A DNA stretch of 64,000 bases from a virus. Each line of letters begins with the position of its first letter. Within the stretch, counting starts at the first letter, position 1. This document shows positions 15,962 through 24,149 of this stretch, one piece after another. The stretch covers positions 37,253 through 101,252 of the IMG/VR virus record IMGVR_UViG_3300036939_000049; one strand, written 5' to 3'. Below the pieces are notes generated by a model. That model ran no database searches and was not told the DNA's origin. It saw nothing but the letters and a program-made list of their open reading frames with translations. The position numbers and the translations under genes are program-made.

Positions 15962-17245
15962 ATGCGCGTTTTCGTTCTAGACAAAAACTTAAAGCCTCTT
16001 GACCCTTGCCATCCTGCACGGGCAAGAGAACTACTACAAAAAAGGAGGGCGAAAGTATTCAAGCGCTATCCATTCACCATTGTTTTGCAAGATAGAACCG
16101 TTGAGGATTCGGTTACACATCCTCACCGAATCAAAATTGACCCCGGTAGCAAAATCACGGGCTTTGCTGTTGTTCAAGAGAAGACAGGTCGCGTCACAAG
16201 CGCCATTGAAGTCTCGCACCGAGGGCTGCAAATCAAGGATGCTCTTGAGTCACGCAGGGCATTACGAAGGGGTCGGCGTAACCGTAAAACCCGTTACCGT
16301 AAACCTCGTTTCTTGAACAGAACTCGTAAACAGGGATGGCTTCCACCTTCTTTTGAAAGTCGAATAGCCAATATTGAGACTTGGGTGCGGAGGATCAGAA
16401 AACTCTGTCCAATTTCAGACATCTCTCAAGAACTGGTAAGGTTTGACCTTCAACAGATGGAAAATCCTGAAATATCAGGAGTTGAGTATCAAAGAGGGGA
16501 GTTATTCGGATTTGAAGTTAAGGAGTACTTACTTCAAAAATGGGGTAGAAAATGTGCCTACTGCGGCATTGAAAACGTTCCGTTCGAGATTGAACATATC
16601 CTCGCCAAAAGCAAAGGTGGCTCTAATAGAGTTAGCAATCTCTGTCTGAGTTGTCATTCATGCAACCAAGCCAAAGGCAACAAGCCTGTTGAGGAATTCC
16701 TCAAGAAAAAACCTGAAGTTCTCAAACAGATTTTAGCTCAAGCCAAAGCACCTCTCAAAGATGCTGCGGCTGTCAATGCGACCCGATGGGAACTGTACAG
16801 ACGACTGCAATCAACTGGGTTGCCTGTAGAAGTCGGGTCTGGCGGTCGGACAAAGTTCAATCGTAAAACCAGAGGGATTGAAAAAGCTCACTGGACTGAT
16901 GCAGCTTGTGTAGGTGCGTCTACTCCAGGGCGATTACTTCTTAATGGGGTAAAACCACTGAATGTCAAAGCCAAAGGGCATGGAAGAAGGCAGCGTTGCG
17001 GTACAGACAAATTTGGATTCCCAGTCCGTCATGCTCCAAGTCAGAAACTTTTCATGGGATTCCAGACAGGTGACTTGGTTAAAGCTGATGTTCTGGCTGG
17101 AAAGTATGCAGGGAGCTATACGGGTCGAATTGCAATCCGATTCAAACCAAGTTTCAAGTTAACAACTGGAGGAAAGAGTTTTGACGTGCATCCGAAATAT
17201 TTGAAGACCATCCATAAGGCTGATGGCTACGAATATGCATCCTAA
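15962..17245 (+). CDS. iscB: IscB RNA-guided DNA endonuclease, copy 2
   Basis: A 427-residue protein collinear with copy 1 and very similar to it, with differences spread along the length and more of them in the last 80 residues. It keeps the RuvC-I aspartate (KIDPGSKITGFAVV), the bridge helix, the RuvC-II glutamate (ISQELVRFD), HNH residues (IEHILAKSKGG, CHSCNQ) and RuvC-III (HWTDAACVG). Both copies look intact, so the two elements diverged rather than arising from a very recent duplication. The different flanks imply different guides. Confidence 0.93.
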   Translation: MRVFVLDKNLKPLDPCHPARARELLQKRRAKVFKRYPFTIVLQDRTVEDSVTHPHRIKIDPGSKITGFAVVQEKTGRVTSAIEVSHRGLQIKDALESRRALRRGRRNRKTRYRKPRFLNRTRKQGWLPPSFESRIANIETWVRRIRKLCPISDISQELVRFDLQQMENPEISGVEYQRGELFGFEVKEYLLQKWGRKCAYCGIENVPFEIEHILAKSKGGSNRVSNLCLSCHSCNQAKGNKPVEEFLKKKPEVLKQILAQAKAPLKDAAAVNATRWELYRRLQSTGLPVEVGSGGRTKFNRKTRGIEKAHWTDAACVGASTPGRLLLNGVKPLNVKAKGHGRRQRCGTDKFGFPVRHAPSQKLFMGFQTGDLVKADVLAGKYAGSYTGRIAIRFKPSFKLTTGGKSFDVHPKYLKTIHKADGYEYAS

Positions 17246-17403
17246 GAACAAGGATTCGCTATCGCTCAATTTATTTACTGGCGGCAATTCCCCAGACGCT
17301 AAGTTGTCGGCGGTACTCGCCTTACGGCTCGATATATCCGCCTCAACTATAGCATCCGCCCCCTTGCCGCATTCTAGGTGGTGTGTTTAGTTCAGATTAA
17401 AAA

Positions 17404-18507
17404 ATGGTAAAAAGAGGACCAAAGATAAACCTCCGCGAAGCTTGGGAGGATGACGAAGAAGAGGTTCTTCCTGAACCTGAACTGGAGCTTGATGAGGTCG
17501 AATCAGCTCCAGATATTGAAGAAGTCCAGCAAGTTGAAGAAGAGGAAATTGTAGATGAGCGCGATCGCGCCAACCCAGAACCGGACGAACCTCAACAAGA
17601 GCCTGAGCAACCAAAGGCTGAGGAAGTCAAAAAAAAAGATGAGCTGCTTGTCCGTCACATAATCCCAATCGACCCGGAACTGGCGGAGCGAATGTGGGGG
17701 CGACCGTTAACCCCAGAGCAGCGTCAGCAACTTGAAGAAGACTGGGCGTTAGGCTTCCGACAATTAACGGATGAAGAGAGACGCTTCTGCGGTATCTCAA
17801 ACAACCCGGAAACTTATTCTCGGATGGAGGCTCTTTCAAAGAATTACTTGAAGGTATCTTTCCAGCAAGGTAAAGACGACTTAATTGTCTTAGAGTTAGC
17901 CAGCAAACAATACGGCTGGCCGGAGGGCTACCTCCGTGATGAGAACGGACGATTTACCGATCGCTGTGTTTTTGAACTCATGCAGCTTCGGCGTCGCGTT
18001 CGAGAATGGATACTTCCTGAAGAACCTGATGGGAGCATAGCTCTCGAAAAATATAAGCGAGGAGACTTAGCCGCCAAGCGCGGGATTCGGATAAAAAACC
18101 CACGTTACAGCCAACGGTTTGATTATCTAGATGCCCTGTTTGAACGGGCTAAACGCTGGAGGGCATGGAAAGAGGAACGCGATCGCGCAGTCCCTGTTGT
18201 TGTTGATGTTGGCGAAGCCGTGTTTGGGGAATTAGTTCTAACTCCTCAGACTAGAAGTCAACACGAAGCTCAACGCAGTGTCGCCCTTCAAAAGCTGGAA
18301 GAAGCAGAGCACTTACTGTGTTCTGTCCCGGAGCAGTTGAAAGACTCCATCTGGGAAACAGTCCGCCCATTATGGGCAAACGTTGGACTTGAATTGCGAG
18401 CCAACGGTATCGCATATGCGACTCAAATAATGCAAACAGGAGAAATCAATGAAAGCACTGAATCCGATCAGCCAAATGAACAACACCCAGACAGAGAATC
18501 CTATTGA
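17404..18507 (+). CDS. Hypothetical protein with acidic N-terminus, 367 aa
   Basis: Residues 10-80 are strongly acidic and Pro-rich (EDDEEEVLPEPELELDE) and likely disordered. Residues 85-330 are globular and charged, with PLTPEQRQQLEEDWALGF and KRGDLAAKRGIRIKNPRYS. It overlaps the start of the actin-like gene by 59 bases. The position next to an actin-like ATPase makes an adaptor or segregation partner possible, but no DNA-binding motif is plain. Confidence 0.6.
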   Translation: MVKRGPKINLREAWEDDEEEVLPEPELELDEVESAPDIEEVQQVEEEEIVDERDRANPEPDEPQQEPEQPKAEEVKKKDELLVRHIIPIDPELAERMWGRPLTPEQRQQLEEDWALGFRQLTDEERRFCGISNNPETYSRMEALSKNYLKVSFQQGKDDLIVLELASKQYGWPEGYLRDENGRFTDRCVFELMQLRRRVREWILPEEPDGSIALEKYKRGDLAAKRGIRIKNPRYSQRFDYLDALFERAKRWRAWKEERDRAVPVVVDVGEAVFGELVLTPQTRSQHEAQRSVALQKLEEAEHLLCSVPEQLKDSIWETVRPLWANVGLELRANGIAYATQIMQTGEINESTESDQPNEQHPDRESY

Positions 18508-19651
18508 GATACTGGGGCGTCCAAACGACCAGACTTGGATTTTCCCAGAGCCTATTAATTTGCCAGAAATCCCTGTTTTGATGTTGGATACAGGAAAATC
18601 TCCTGACAACGGCAACAAAATTGCAATGTTTCGTGATTCACGAACGCTTAATATCAAAAAGGTTCCTTGCAACCTAAACAAGAAACCAGGGCATATTGTT
18701 CAGTCAGACCCCTCCGATTTCTTTGCAGAACAATACAGCGATCCGGATGCATCCTTCTTGGAATTTGAGATGGATGGAGTTGTTTACACAGCTGGTAACC
18801 TTGCCGCTGACGAAAATGCTGGTGTAGGACTAGGTTTGGATAAGTTCGTTGACATAAAACCGCGTGTCACCTCGGCATTGGCTTTGTTTGGCATCACTGG
18901 ACCATTCGCGTTGTGTTTGACAGCAACCTACGAAAATCTGGAGCACTTTCAATATCAGTCTCGCCAGATGGAGAACGCCCTGTTGGGTGGGTTTAATTGG
19001 ACGACAATTTCTGGTTCTTTTTCTGCTCAAATCTTCAAGCAAGATACTGGGGATGACAATCCCGCAAAGAAAGGGTTGTTTACTATTCCTGAAAGTTCTG
19101 AATCCTGGCAGTTCCCTAAGCTTTTTGCTCAGGACAAAAAGCTTTCACTAGAAGGTAAACCTAACGTAACGGTTGAGCTTGGTTTTCAGACAACGAACTA
19201 TATGTTTCGTAAAGCAGGCGCGACGGCACCAGCGCCTGCTTTGTCTGGAGCCGATAAAGAACTGGGCGGAAATCTTTTTTACGCTGATATTGCTCAGCGA
19301 ATTGGTGCTAATAACCCCCAATCTCCGGAATTAATTAACGCTATTAATCGAGGTGACGCTAGTATTTACTTGCCAGAGCTGGGACAAAAGATAGCATTGC
19401 TCTCTGTAGTTAATGCGGCAAAGCCTAGCTTTGAAACTCGCTACATTGATAGCATTCTCAAAAATATGAGGAGCGAGTACAGAATCGTAACGCTATCTGG
19501 TGGAATGGTTTACTTGTTCGGACCCGCAATCAAGCAAGCTTTAGAGCAAAAAGGGTTTGAGGTGCGATTAATTCCGCAGTTTCCTGAATTAGCTCAAATC
19601 GTGTCCATGAGCGTCATGGCTGTTAATCGCTTCTATCGGATGTTTAACTAG
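18449..19651 (+). CDS. Actin-like plasmid segregation ATPase (ParM/StbA-like)
   Basis: A 400-residue protein. LMLDTGKSPDNGNKIAMF near residue 45 fits the phosphate-1 loop of actin-like ATPases. The C-terminal VTLSGGMVYLFGPAIKQAL followed by PQFPELAQIVSMSVMAV fits the adenosine-binding loop and final helix seen in ParM-type proteins. Such proteins form filaments that push plasmid or phage DNA apart. AGGAG seven bases upstream of ATG 18449 supports this start inside the upstream gene. The ParR-like adaptor and centromere are not identified. Remote assignment. Confidence 0.65.
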   Translation: MKALNPISQMNNTQTENPIEILGRPNDQTWIFPEPINLPEIPVLMLDTGKSPDNGNKIAMFRDSRTLNIKKVPCNLNKKPGHIVQSDPSDFFAEQYSDPDASFLEFEMDGVVYTAGNLAADENAGVGLGLDKFVDIKPRVTSALALFGITGPFALCLTATYENLEHFQYQSRQMENALLGGFNWTTISGSFSAQIFKQDTGDDNPAKKGLFTIPESSESWQFPKLFAQDKKLSLEGKPNVTVELGFQTTNYMFRKAGATAPAPALSGADKELGGNLFYADIAQRIGANNPQSPELINAINRGDASIYLPELGQKIALLSVVNAAKPSFETRYIDSILKNMRSEYRIVTLSGGMVYLFGPAIKQALEQKGFEVRLIPQFPELAQIVSMSVMAVNRFYRMFN

Positions 19652-19756
19652 TAGGCTTTGCGCTTCCCGCCCTCTGCAAAGTAGGCGGGACGAGCCAAGC
19701 TCAAGCATAAATCAATGATTAAACACCTTCTATCGTTTTTCAGGAGGCTATTTCTT

Positions 19757-20329
19757 ATGCCACGCAAACCTGCTTCTGGGGGTTCACCCAGGAATAGAAA
19801 AAAATCAACTCCATCACCAGAGATATCGACAGAGTATCAATTCGATACGCTAACAGAAAGTGAAAAAGCTTTGCAACGTGCGGGTTGGAAACCAACCTTG
19901 CTTGATGATTTTGCCGAATTTCGCCGCATCCATAACATTACACCAGAGATTATTGCTCAAAAACGCGCTGAGGGTTTCGAGATTGCCGATATTGTTAGCT
20001 TAGAAGCGACCTCAATTCATGGCGATGTTTTAGAGACAAGTCGTTTACGAGGTAGCTTTCATTCTTTGGCGGTGTCAGAAGACCAACTGGGCTTGGTTAA
20101 AGAGTTGGAAGCCGCACGTCGCGAGAATGCCCGATTGAAAGGTGATGCAATTGTGTTGCCTGTCTCCAAAAGCCAAATTGTTGATTTGTTTTGCTGGTGT
20201 AAAGACAACATGGCATGGCTCATTGTTGGAATGTTAGGTGTTTCCCTGATTTGGGTAGTATTCTTCAAGTCTGCACCTACCCCACATCAAGCGCCTACGC
20301 CAACGGTAACTCAAAAAACGCAACGCTAA
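19757..20329 (+). CDS. Hypothetical protein with C-terminal membrane anchor, 190 aa
   Basis: ATG 19757 is chosen because AGGAGG lies nine bases upstream; an earlier ATG at 19715 has no such site. Residues 110-140 are a coiled coil (VKELEAARRENARLKGD) and residues 153-173 a transmembrane helix (MAWLIVGMLGVSLIWVVFF), followed by a short Pro/Thr-rich tail. It may be a tail-anchored inner-membrane protein. Function unknown. Confidence 0.6.
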   Translation: MPRKPASGGSPRNRKKSTPSPEISTEYQFDTLTESEKALQRAGWKPTLLDDFAEFRRIHNITPEIIAQKRAEGFEIADIVSLEATSIHGDVLETSRLRGSFHSLAVSEDQLGLVKELEAARRENARLKGDAIVLPVSKSQIVDLFCWCKDNMAWLIVGMLGVSLIWVVFFKSAPTPHQAPTPTVTQKTQR

Positions 20330-20381
20330 ACATCAGGGTGCGTCCGCTAGAACTCATCTACCAATCTAAGGACGCACTATC

Positions 20382-20879
20382 GTGTCTAATTTTTTTGCTT
20401 CATTTTTCAAATCATCCAGCAAAGATTCAACGCCACAAACACCAAATGCTGAAATAGAATTTCTAAATTTTGCAGGTCGTAACCTCGCAGGCTATAACTT
20501 TTCGGCAGCTGGATTAAAAGACGCTAACTTTTCAGATGCGGATTTAACAGAAGCTGACTTAAGTTTAGCGATTCTTGCTTGGGGTAACTTTACGCGATCA
20601 CGCATGACCCACACAAACTTAAGAGGTGCCAATTTAATTGGTGCAAAGCTGATTAGTTCTGATTTAACCAAAGCTAATTTAGTTGGGACAAACTTGATTG
20701 GTGCAGACTTAACCGGAGCTAATCTTGTTGGCGCAAATCTTTCAGGAGCCACGCTTCAAGCTGCTGACCTTACAGGCGCGAATCTAACAGGTGCAAATTT
20801 AAGTGGCGCTAATTTGCTAGATGCCATTATTACAGGGACTAATTTCCACGGAGCAATTTTAACGAACGCTAATTACTGA
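20382..20879 (+). CDS. Pentapeptide-repeat protein, 165 aa
   Basis: It starts at GTG 20382, with AAGGA upstream. From about residue 30 to the end it consists of pentapeptide repeats of the A(D/N)LXX type (for example GANLIGAKLISSDLTKANLV), giving a right-handed quadrilateral beta helix. Pentapeptide proteins are common in cyanobacteria; some mimic DNA and protect gyrase, most have no known role. It is co-directional with the cell-wall gene five bases downstream. Confidence 0.85.
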   Translation: MSNFFASFFKSSSKDSTPQTPNAEIEFLNFAGRNLAGYNFSAAGLKDANFSDADLTEADLSLAILAWGNFTRSRMTHTNLRGANLIGAKLISSDLTKANLVGTNLIGADLTGANLVGANLSGATLQAADLTGANLTGANLSGANLLDAIITGTNFHGAILTNANY

Positions 20880-20884
20880 GAAAA

Positions 20885-22609
20885 ATGGTTGGAACATTAC
20901 GCAAGCCTTCTGCTATTCGATCTACCACTACATCTTTACCTGTAGCTTTACCTAAATCTCAATATTGCCTTGCGAGTGAACTTCTTGTAGAACAATCCAA
21001 ACTTCTGGCAAACCGTGTCACTGGACTTAAAGAGCAGGCGTTGCTCGATAGCCAGTGCCAAGAGCTTGCGAGACAAATTGAGGAGCGGGCGCTTCACCTG
21101 ATTCGTAGGTACGAGTCGGGTGAAATTGACCTTAAAGTCTTCGAGAAGCATAAGCGCGAGATACTGGGAGCCGCCGCTGCCATTGGCTTGAGTTTGTTGA
21201 TTTTGAGCAATTTCAATCCAGTCTCAAAAAAAGGGAATACCGAGGTGAAGTCATCCGCAGTCTCAGTTCAGCCTCAAGTTCAAACTTTGTTCTCTGCGCC
21301 AGCTAAGCCTGACACTTTTAAGTCTGTAGACAAATTGAATAGCCCAATCAAATCACTTGCTGAACTAAAAGCGTTGTTCGCCGATCCGAAAGCACCGGGC
21401 GCGATCGCGATAGGTGCTGCCGAAGGTAATTACGACAGTAAAGGTAATCGTCTGAGGAATTGGTATGGGCACTCTGACCCTGGGGATAATCGGTACAACA
21501 AAGGTTTTTGTTCTATTGCCCCTGGTAGAGGTGACCATTTTAGTGGGGGAACACCGGAAGAGGCGGATGCGGCTTGTATCCGGATGCTGCAAGGGAAATT
21601 GGAGAAAGTATTTGCTGACTTCGAGAGAGCTGGCGCAGAGTTAACCTTAGAGCGGGCCATTAATTCTCTTGACCTTTACAACCAAGCTTCTCCTGATGTC
21701 TCAAAGAGGTTCCCAAAGCGTCTTGTTGAATTTGAAAGGAAGTCAAGTGGAGTTGACTTGATTGCCGATGCTCGGACTGCGGCATTCTACAAAGGCAATC
21801 GCAACACCGCTACTGGTTTGCTGAGTATCTGTCGTAGGGAGAATCGCCCGGTTTCGGACTGGAACTGCGTGCGGGGTGACCAGATGCGGCGTGCTGTGGC
21901 AATCCGCAAAACCCTTAACGAACTACCTGCTATTGCGCCAAGCTTGCCCGTTCAAGCTGAATCTAAGAGCAGCATTTTTCGCCCGATTGTCAATTTTTTC
22001 AACAAGACCGCTGGGCAGCAATACTCTGCTGAAGCCATTATTCAATTAATGGAGAAGCGCGGATACAAAGTCACTCGCAATCCACAAGAAGTCAACATTG
22101 TTCACGTTCGCAATGGAATTGAGGCACGCGATCGCTTTGAAGATGATCGCTTGGTTATTCAGTTCGACGCTTCAGGAAAGCCCCAGATCATCGGGCAGTG
22201 GAAAGAAACAACCAAACCAGGTCTAGGTGTGGTACGAACAACCCAACGACGGGATGGCGCCATTACTGTTTCAGAAGGGCAGTGGGAGTATAAAGTTGGA
22301 ACGCACTACGGACAAACGGGCCTGTTTGCCCACGAAGCATTAATTCAGGTATCCCCTAGTAGAGGAAGACGTGACACCAATCGCGATGGTACGCCTGATA
22401 AGCCTGTTTTCGGGCATTACTGGACGAATATCCACGGACCTTGGACAGATGAAGGGGACAGGGTACACAAGAAAAGTGCAGGTTGTTTCGTAACCAGAAC
22501 CAAGAAAGCGCATCAGCAGTTTATGGAAATTGTTAAGCGCGATCGCAGGTATCAACGAAACTCCGAACATGTGTTTTTAGCAACTGTAATCAACGCAGAG
22601 GATTTATAG
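20885..22609 (+). CDS. Membrane-anchored cell-wall protein, L,D-transpeptidase-like C-terminus
   Basis: A 574-residue protein. Residues 93-112 are a transmembrane segment (AAAAIGLSLLILSNF). Residues 170-330 are a conserved-looking region (IAIGAAEGNYDSKGNRLR, then GFCSIAPGRGDHF) that may bind or cut peptidoglycan. The C-terminal part has NIHGPW, then HKKSAGCFV, which resembles the H-x-G ... S-x-G-C catalytic pattern of YkuD-type L,D-transpeptidases or carboxypeptidases. It may be a phage lysis or entry enzyme, or a host-envelope modifier. The family call is tentative. Confidence 0.5.
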   Translation: MVGTLRKPSAIRSTTTSLPVALPKSQYCLASELLVEQSKLLANRVTGLKEQALLDSQCQELARQIEERALHLIRRYESGEIDLKVFEKHKREILGAAAAIGLSLLILSNFNPVSKKGNTEVKSSAVSVQPQVQTLFSAPAKPDTFKSVDKLNSPIKSLAELKALFADPKAPGAIAIGAAEGNYDSKGNRLRNWYGHSDPGDNRYNKGFCSIAPGRGDHFSGGTPEEADAACIRMLQGKLEKVFADFERAGAELTLERAINSLDLYNQASPDVSKRFPKRLVEFERKSSGVDLIADARTAAFYKGNRNTATGLLSICRRENRPVSDWNCVRGDQMRRAVAIRKTLNELPAIAPSLPVQAESKSSIFRPIVNFFNKTAGQQYSAEAIIQLMEKRGYKVTRNPQEVNIVHVRNGIEARDRFEDDRLVIQFDASGKPQIIGQWKETTKPGLGVVRTTQRRDGAITVSEGQWEYKVGTHYGQTGLFAHEALIQVSPSRGRRDTNRDGTPDKPVFGHYWTNIHGPWTDEGDRVHKKSAGCFVTRTKKAHQQFMEIVKRDRRYQRNSEHVFLATVINAEDL

Positions 22610-22610
22610 T

Positions 22611-22937
22611 ATGTTACCAGATGAACACTGGCTTAATGTACCAATCGACGACTACCAATACTACGATTGGAAGCTACAGTGTAAACTCGACCCTAAGGGG
22701 ATTTACTTTCGTTACCAAGCACCTGGAATGACTGACTGGTGGGACGGGTTCATTTCTGGGGGTACGCTTGATTATGTCCGCTATTATTTTTCAGCTTGGG
22801 CGGACATGCGCGTGCGATCGCTTCCGTTAAGTCCTAAAAAACAAGCAAAAACTCGGTTGGTAAAAGTAAAAGTAAAACCAGTGCCGTCAACAATTCCAGA
22901 AACTTCTAAATCAAAGAAAAAACAGAGTGTAAAATAA
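22611..22937 (+). CDS. Hypothetical protein, 108 aa
   Basis: Starts two bases after the stop of the cell-wall gene, so it is probably translationally coupled. Aromatic N-terminal half (DDYQYYDWKLQ, GMTDWWDGF) and a very basic tail (KVKVKPVPS, KSKKKQSVK). Family unknown. Confidence 0.6.
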   Translation: MLPDEHWLNVPIDDYQYYDWKLQCKLDPKGIYFRYQAPGMTDWWDGFISGGTLDYVRYYFSAWADMRVRSLPLSPKKQAKTRLVKVKVKPVPSTIPETSKSKKKQSVK

Positions 22938-22971
22938 GAAGGTTAGTAGAACGAGATGCACCCTGTAACCG

Positions 22972-23004
22972 AAAAAGCGACGTCGCATACAACGTCGCTT
23001 TTTT
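22972..23004. terminator. Bidirectional terminator between convergent operons
   Basis: AAAAAGCGACGT and ACGTCGCTTTTTT pair around a short loop and give T runs on both strands. It separates the plus-strand block ending at 22937 from the minus-strand virion operon ending at 23019. Confidence 0.88.
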
Positions 23005-23018
23005 ATGGCTAGAAAAAA

Positions 23019-23399
23019 TCAGGTAACGGTAGTAGCACCCGCGCCGCCACCTCGAACACTAAACCAATCCCCAACCGCTGTTGTATTAATTGAAATAAAA
23101 ATATTTCGACTGACGGAGTTAATGAATACTAAATCAATAAATAGAGGAACGAGGGTTGGTGCCGTCTCGCGAACGACAACGTTGTTGTGACAGATCCATT
23201 TTCTAGTGCCTCCTAACACAGGAGTAATCACAATCGGTTCATAATCTGGAAGGGTGCTATCCAAGAGTGTGTAGCTACAAGGCGGTAACCCTGCTCCAGG
23301 ACTTTTAACAACCAGTGTTGTCCCTGTAAATACGTTGGTTAGATCTATCGCTCTTAGCCTGAATAAATTGTCTAAAACGATTGGGTTACTTGCTGGCAT
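23019..23399 (-). CDS. Tail-fibre-associated hypothetical protein, 126 aa
   Basis: It is related to the next gene upstream: both start MP(A/D), have a short N-terminal strand set, then a segment with APTLVPLFI ... FIN, and end in a W-(F/V)-(S/R) closing strand. The C-terminus is GGGAGATTV. Probably a fibre tip or head-decoration domain. It is last in the virion operon. Confidence 0.55.
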   Translation of the reverse strand: MPASNPIVLDNLFRLRAIDLTNVFTGTTLVVKSPGAGLPPCSYTLLDSTLPDYEPIVITPVLGGTRKWICHNNVVVRETAPTLVPLFIDLVFINSVSRNIFISINTTAVGDWFSVRGGGAGATTVT

Positions 23400-23400
23400 C

Positions 23401-23757
23401 TTAAATCCTCACCCAGTTTGCACTACTAGTAGTTCCTGTTGATTCGTACACTTGGACAGGGGTTGTAGCGGTGTTAATCCAACGCTGACCAATAAATAGC
23501 GGTGCTGTAGCTGGTGCAGCTGCTGCTGTGAATACTTTAGCCGTATCAGCAATCCAGCAATCAGCTGTTAAAGATGTTGGTATCACGACAACGGGTAAAC
23601 TTTCCGTTTGAGTTACAGCTTTGAATAGGGTATACCAACTGGGCAGTAAATTGGTTCCAGGACTTCCCACAACCCGGCGTGCGCCATTGGGCAAATTGGC
23701 TGTGGGTATTGCTTTTAATGCCGCTACATTAGCGACGTAATAAACAGCATCAGGCAT
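23401..23757 (-). CDS. Tail-fibre-associated hypothetical protein, 118 aa
   Basis: The closing segment TAPLFIGQRWINTATTPVQV with TGTTSSANWVRI is the kind of repeat unit found in phage tail fibres and spikes. It is a paralogue of the downstream gene, one base away. Confidence 0.6.
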   Translation of the reverse strand: MPDAVYYVANVAALKAIPTANLPNGARRVVGSPGTNLLPSWYTLFKAVTQTESLPVVVIPTSLTADCWIADTAKVFTAAAAPATAPLFIGQRWINTATTPVQVYESTGTTSSANWVRI

Positions 23758-23763
23758 TGAACT

Positions 23764-24135
23764 TTAAATTTGAATTACACTCAGATCGATTTGCGCGATC
23801 GCGCTCAATGGCGTAATCTCTCCAGGGTTGTCCCAGTCTGAGTTTAGATCCCAGTCTGGAAGGGAGTGCCAATCAATTGTATTTACTTCCATTACTTTAG
23901 CGCTAAAGCCTTCTCCAGCGCGTAAAACAACTTTCCCTGGTAATCGCCACGTAGTGTTTGCAGCTAATCTCACGGTGTACTCTACCGAGGTTTCGCCGGC
24001 AGAACGCACAAGATAGAGATTACACGCTTTGCTGCTAATGGCTAACAAGCTAAATATTATCTCGCCATTTTGGGTAGCCGTATAAATATTAGATCTAGTT
24101 CCTGATAATTGAGATACGCCACGATCAATTTTCAA
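23764..24135 (-). CDS. Hypothetical virion protein, 123 aa
   Basis: Beta-rich (GEIIFSLLAIS, YTVRLAANTTWRLPG) with a Trp/Asp-rich patch (DWHSLPDWDLNSDWD). It lies between fibre-like genes and is probably structural. Family unknown. Confidence 0.5.
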   Translation of the reverse strand: MKIDRGVSQLSGTRSNIYTATQNGEIIFSLLAISSKACNLYLVRSAGETSVEYTVRLAANTTWRLPGKVVLRAGEGFSAKVMEVNTIDWHSLPDWDLNSDWDNPGEITPLSAIAQIDLSVIQI

Positions 24136-24149
24136 GAGTCACCTCAATC

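Larger units (their letters stand above)
15718..17380 (+). mobile_element. IscB (ISC/IS200-IS605-like) element 2
   Basis: Left end GTCAACGACCCGCCGCTAAC, right end TTGCCGCATTCTAGGTGG. It has the same layout as element 1. The right-end hairpin differs from element 1 by a longer insert (17300-17355). There is no TnpA gene. Confidence 0.75.

Noticed and set aside
12517-17380. TnpA (Y1) transposase inside the IscB elements
   Set aside because: The spans contain only iscB and non-coding ends; no HUH motif or second gene is present.
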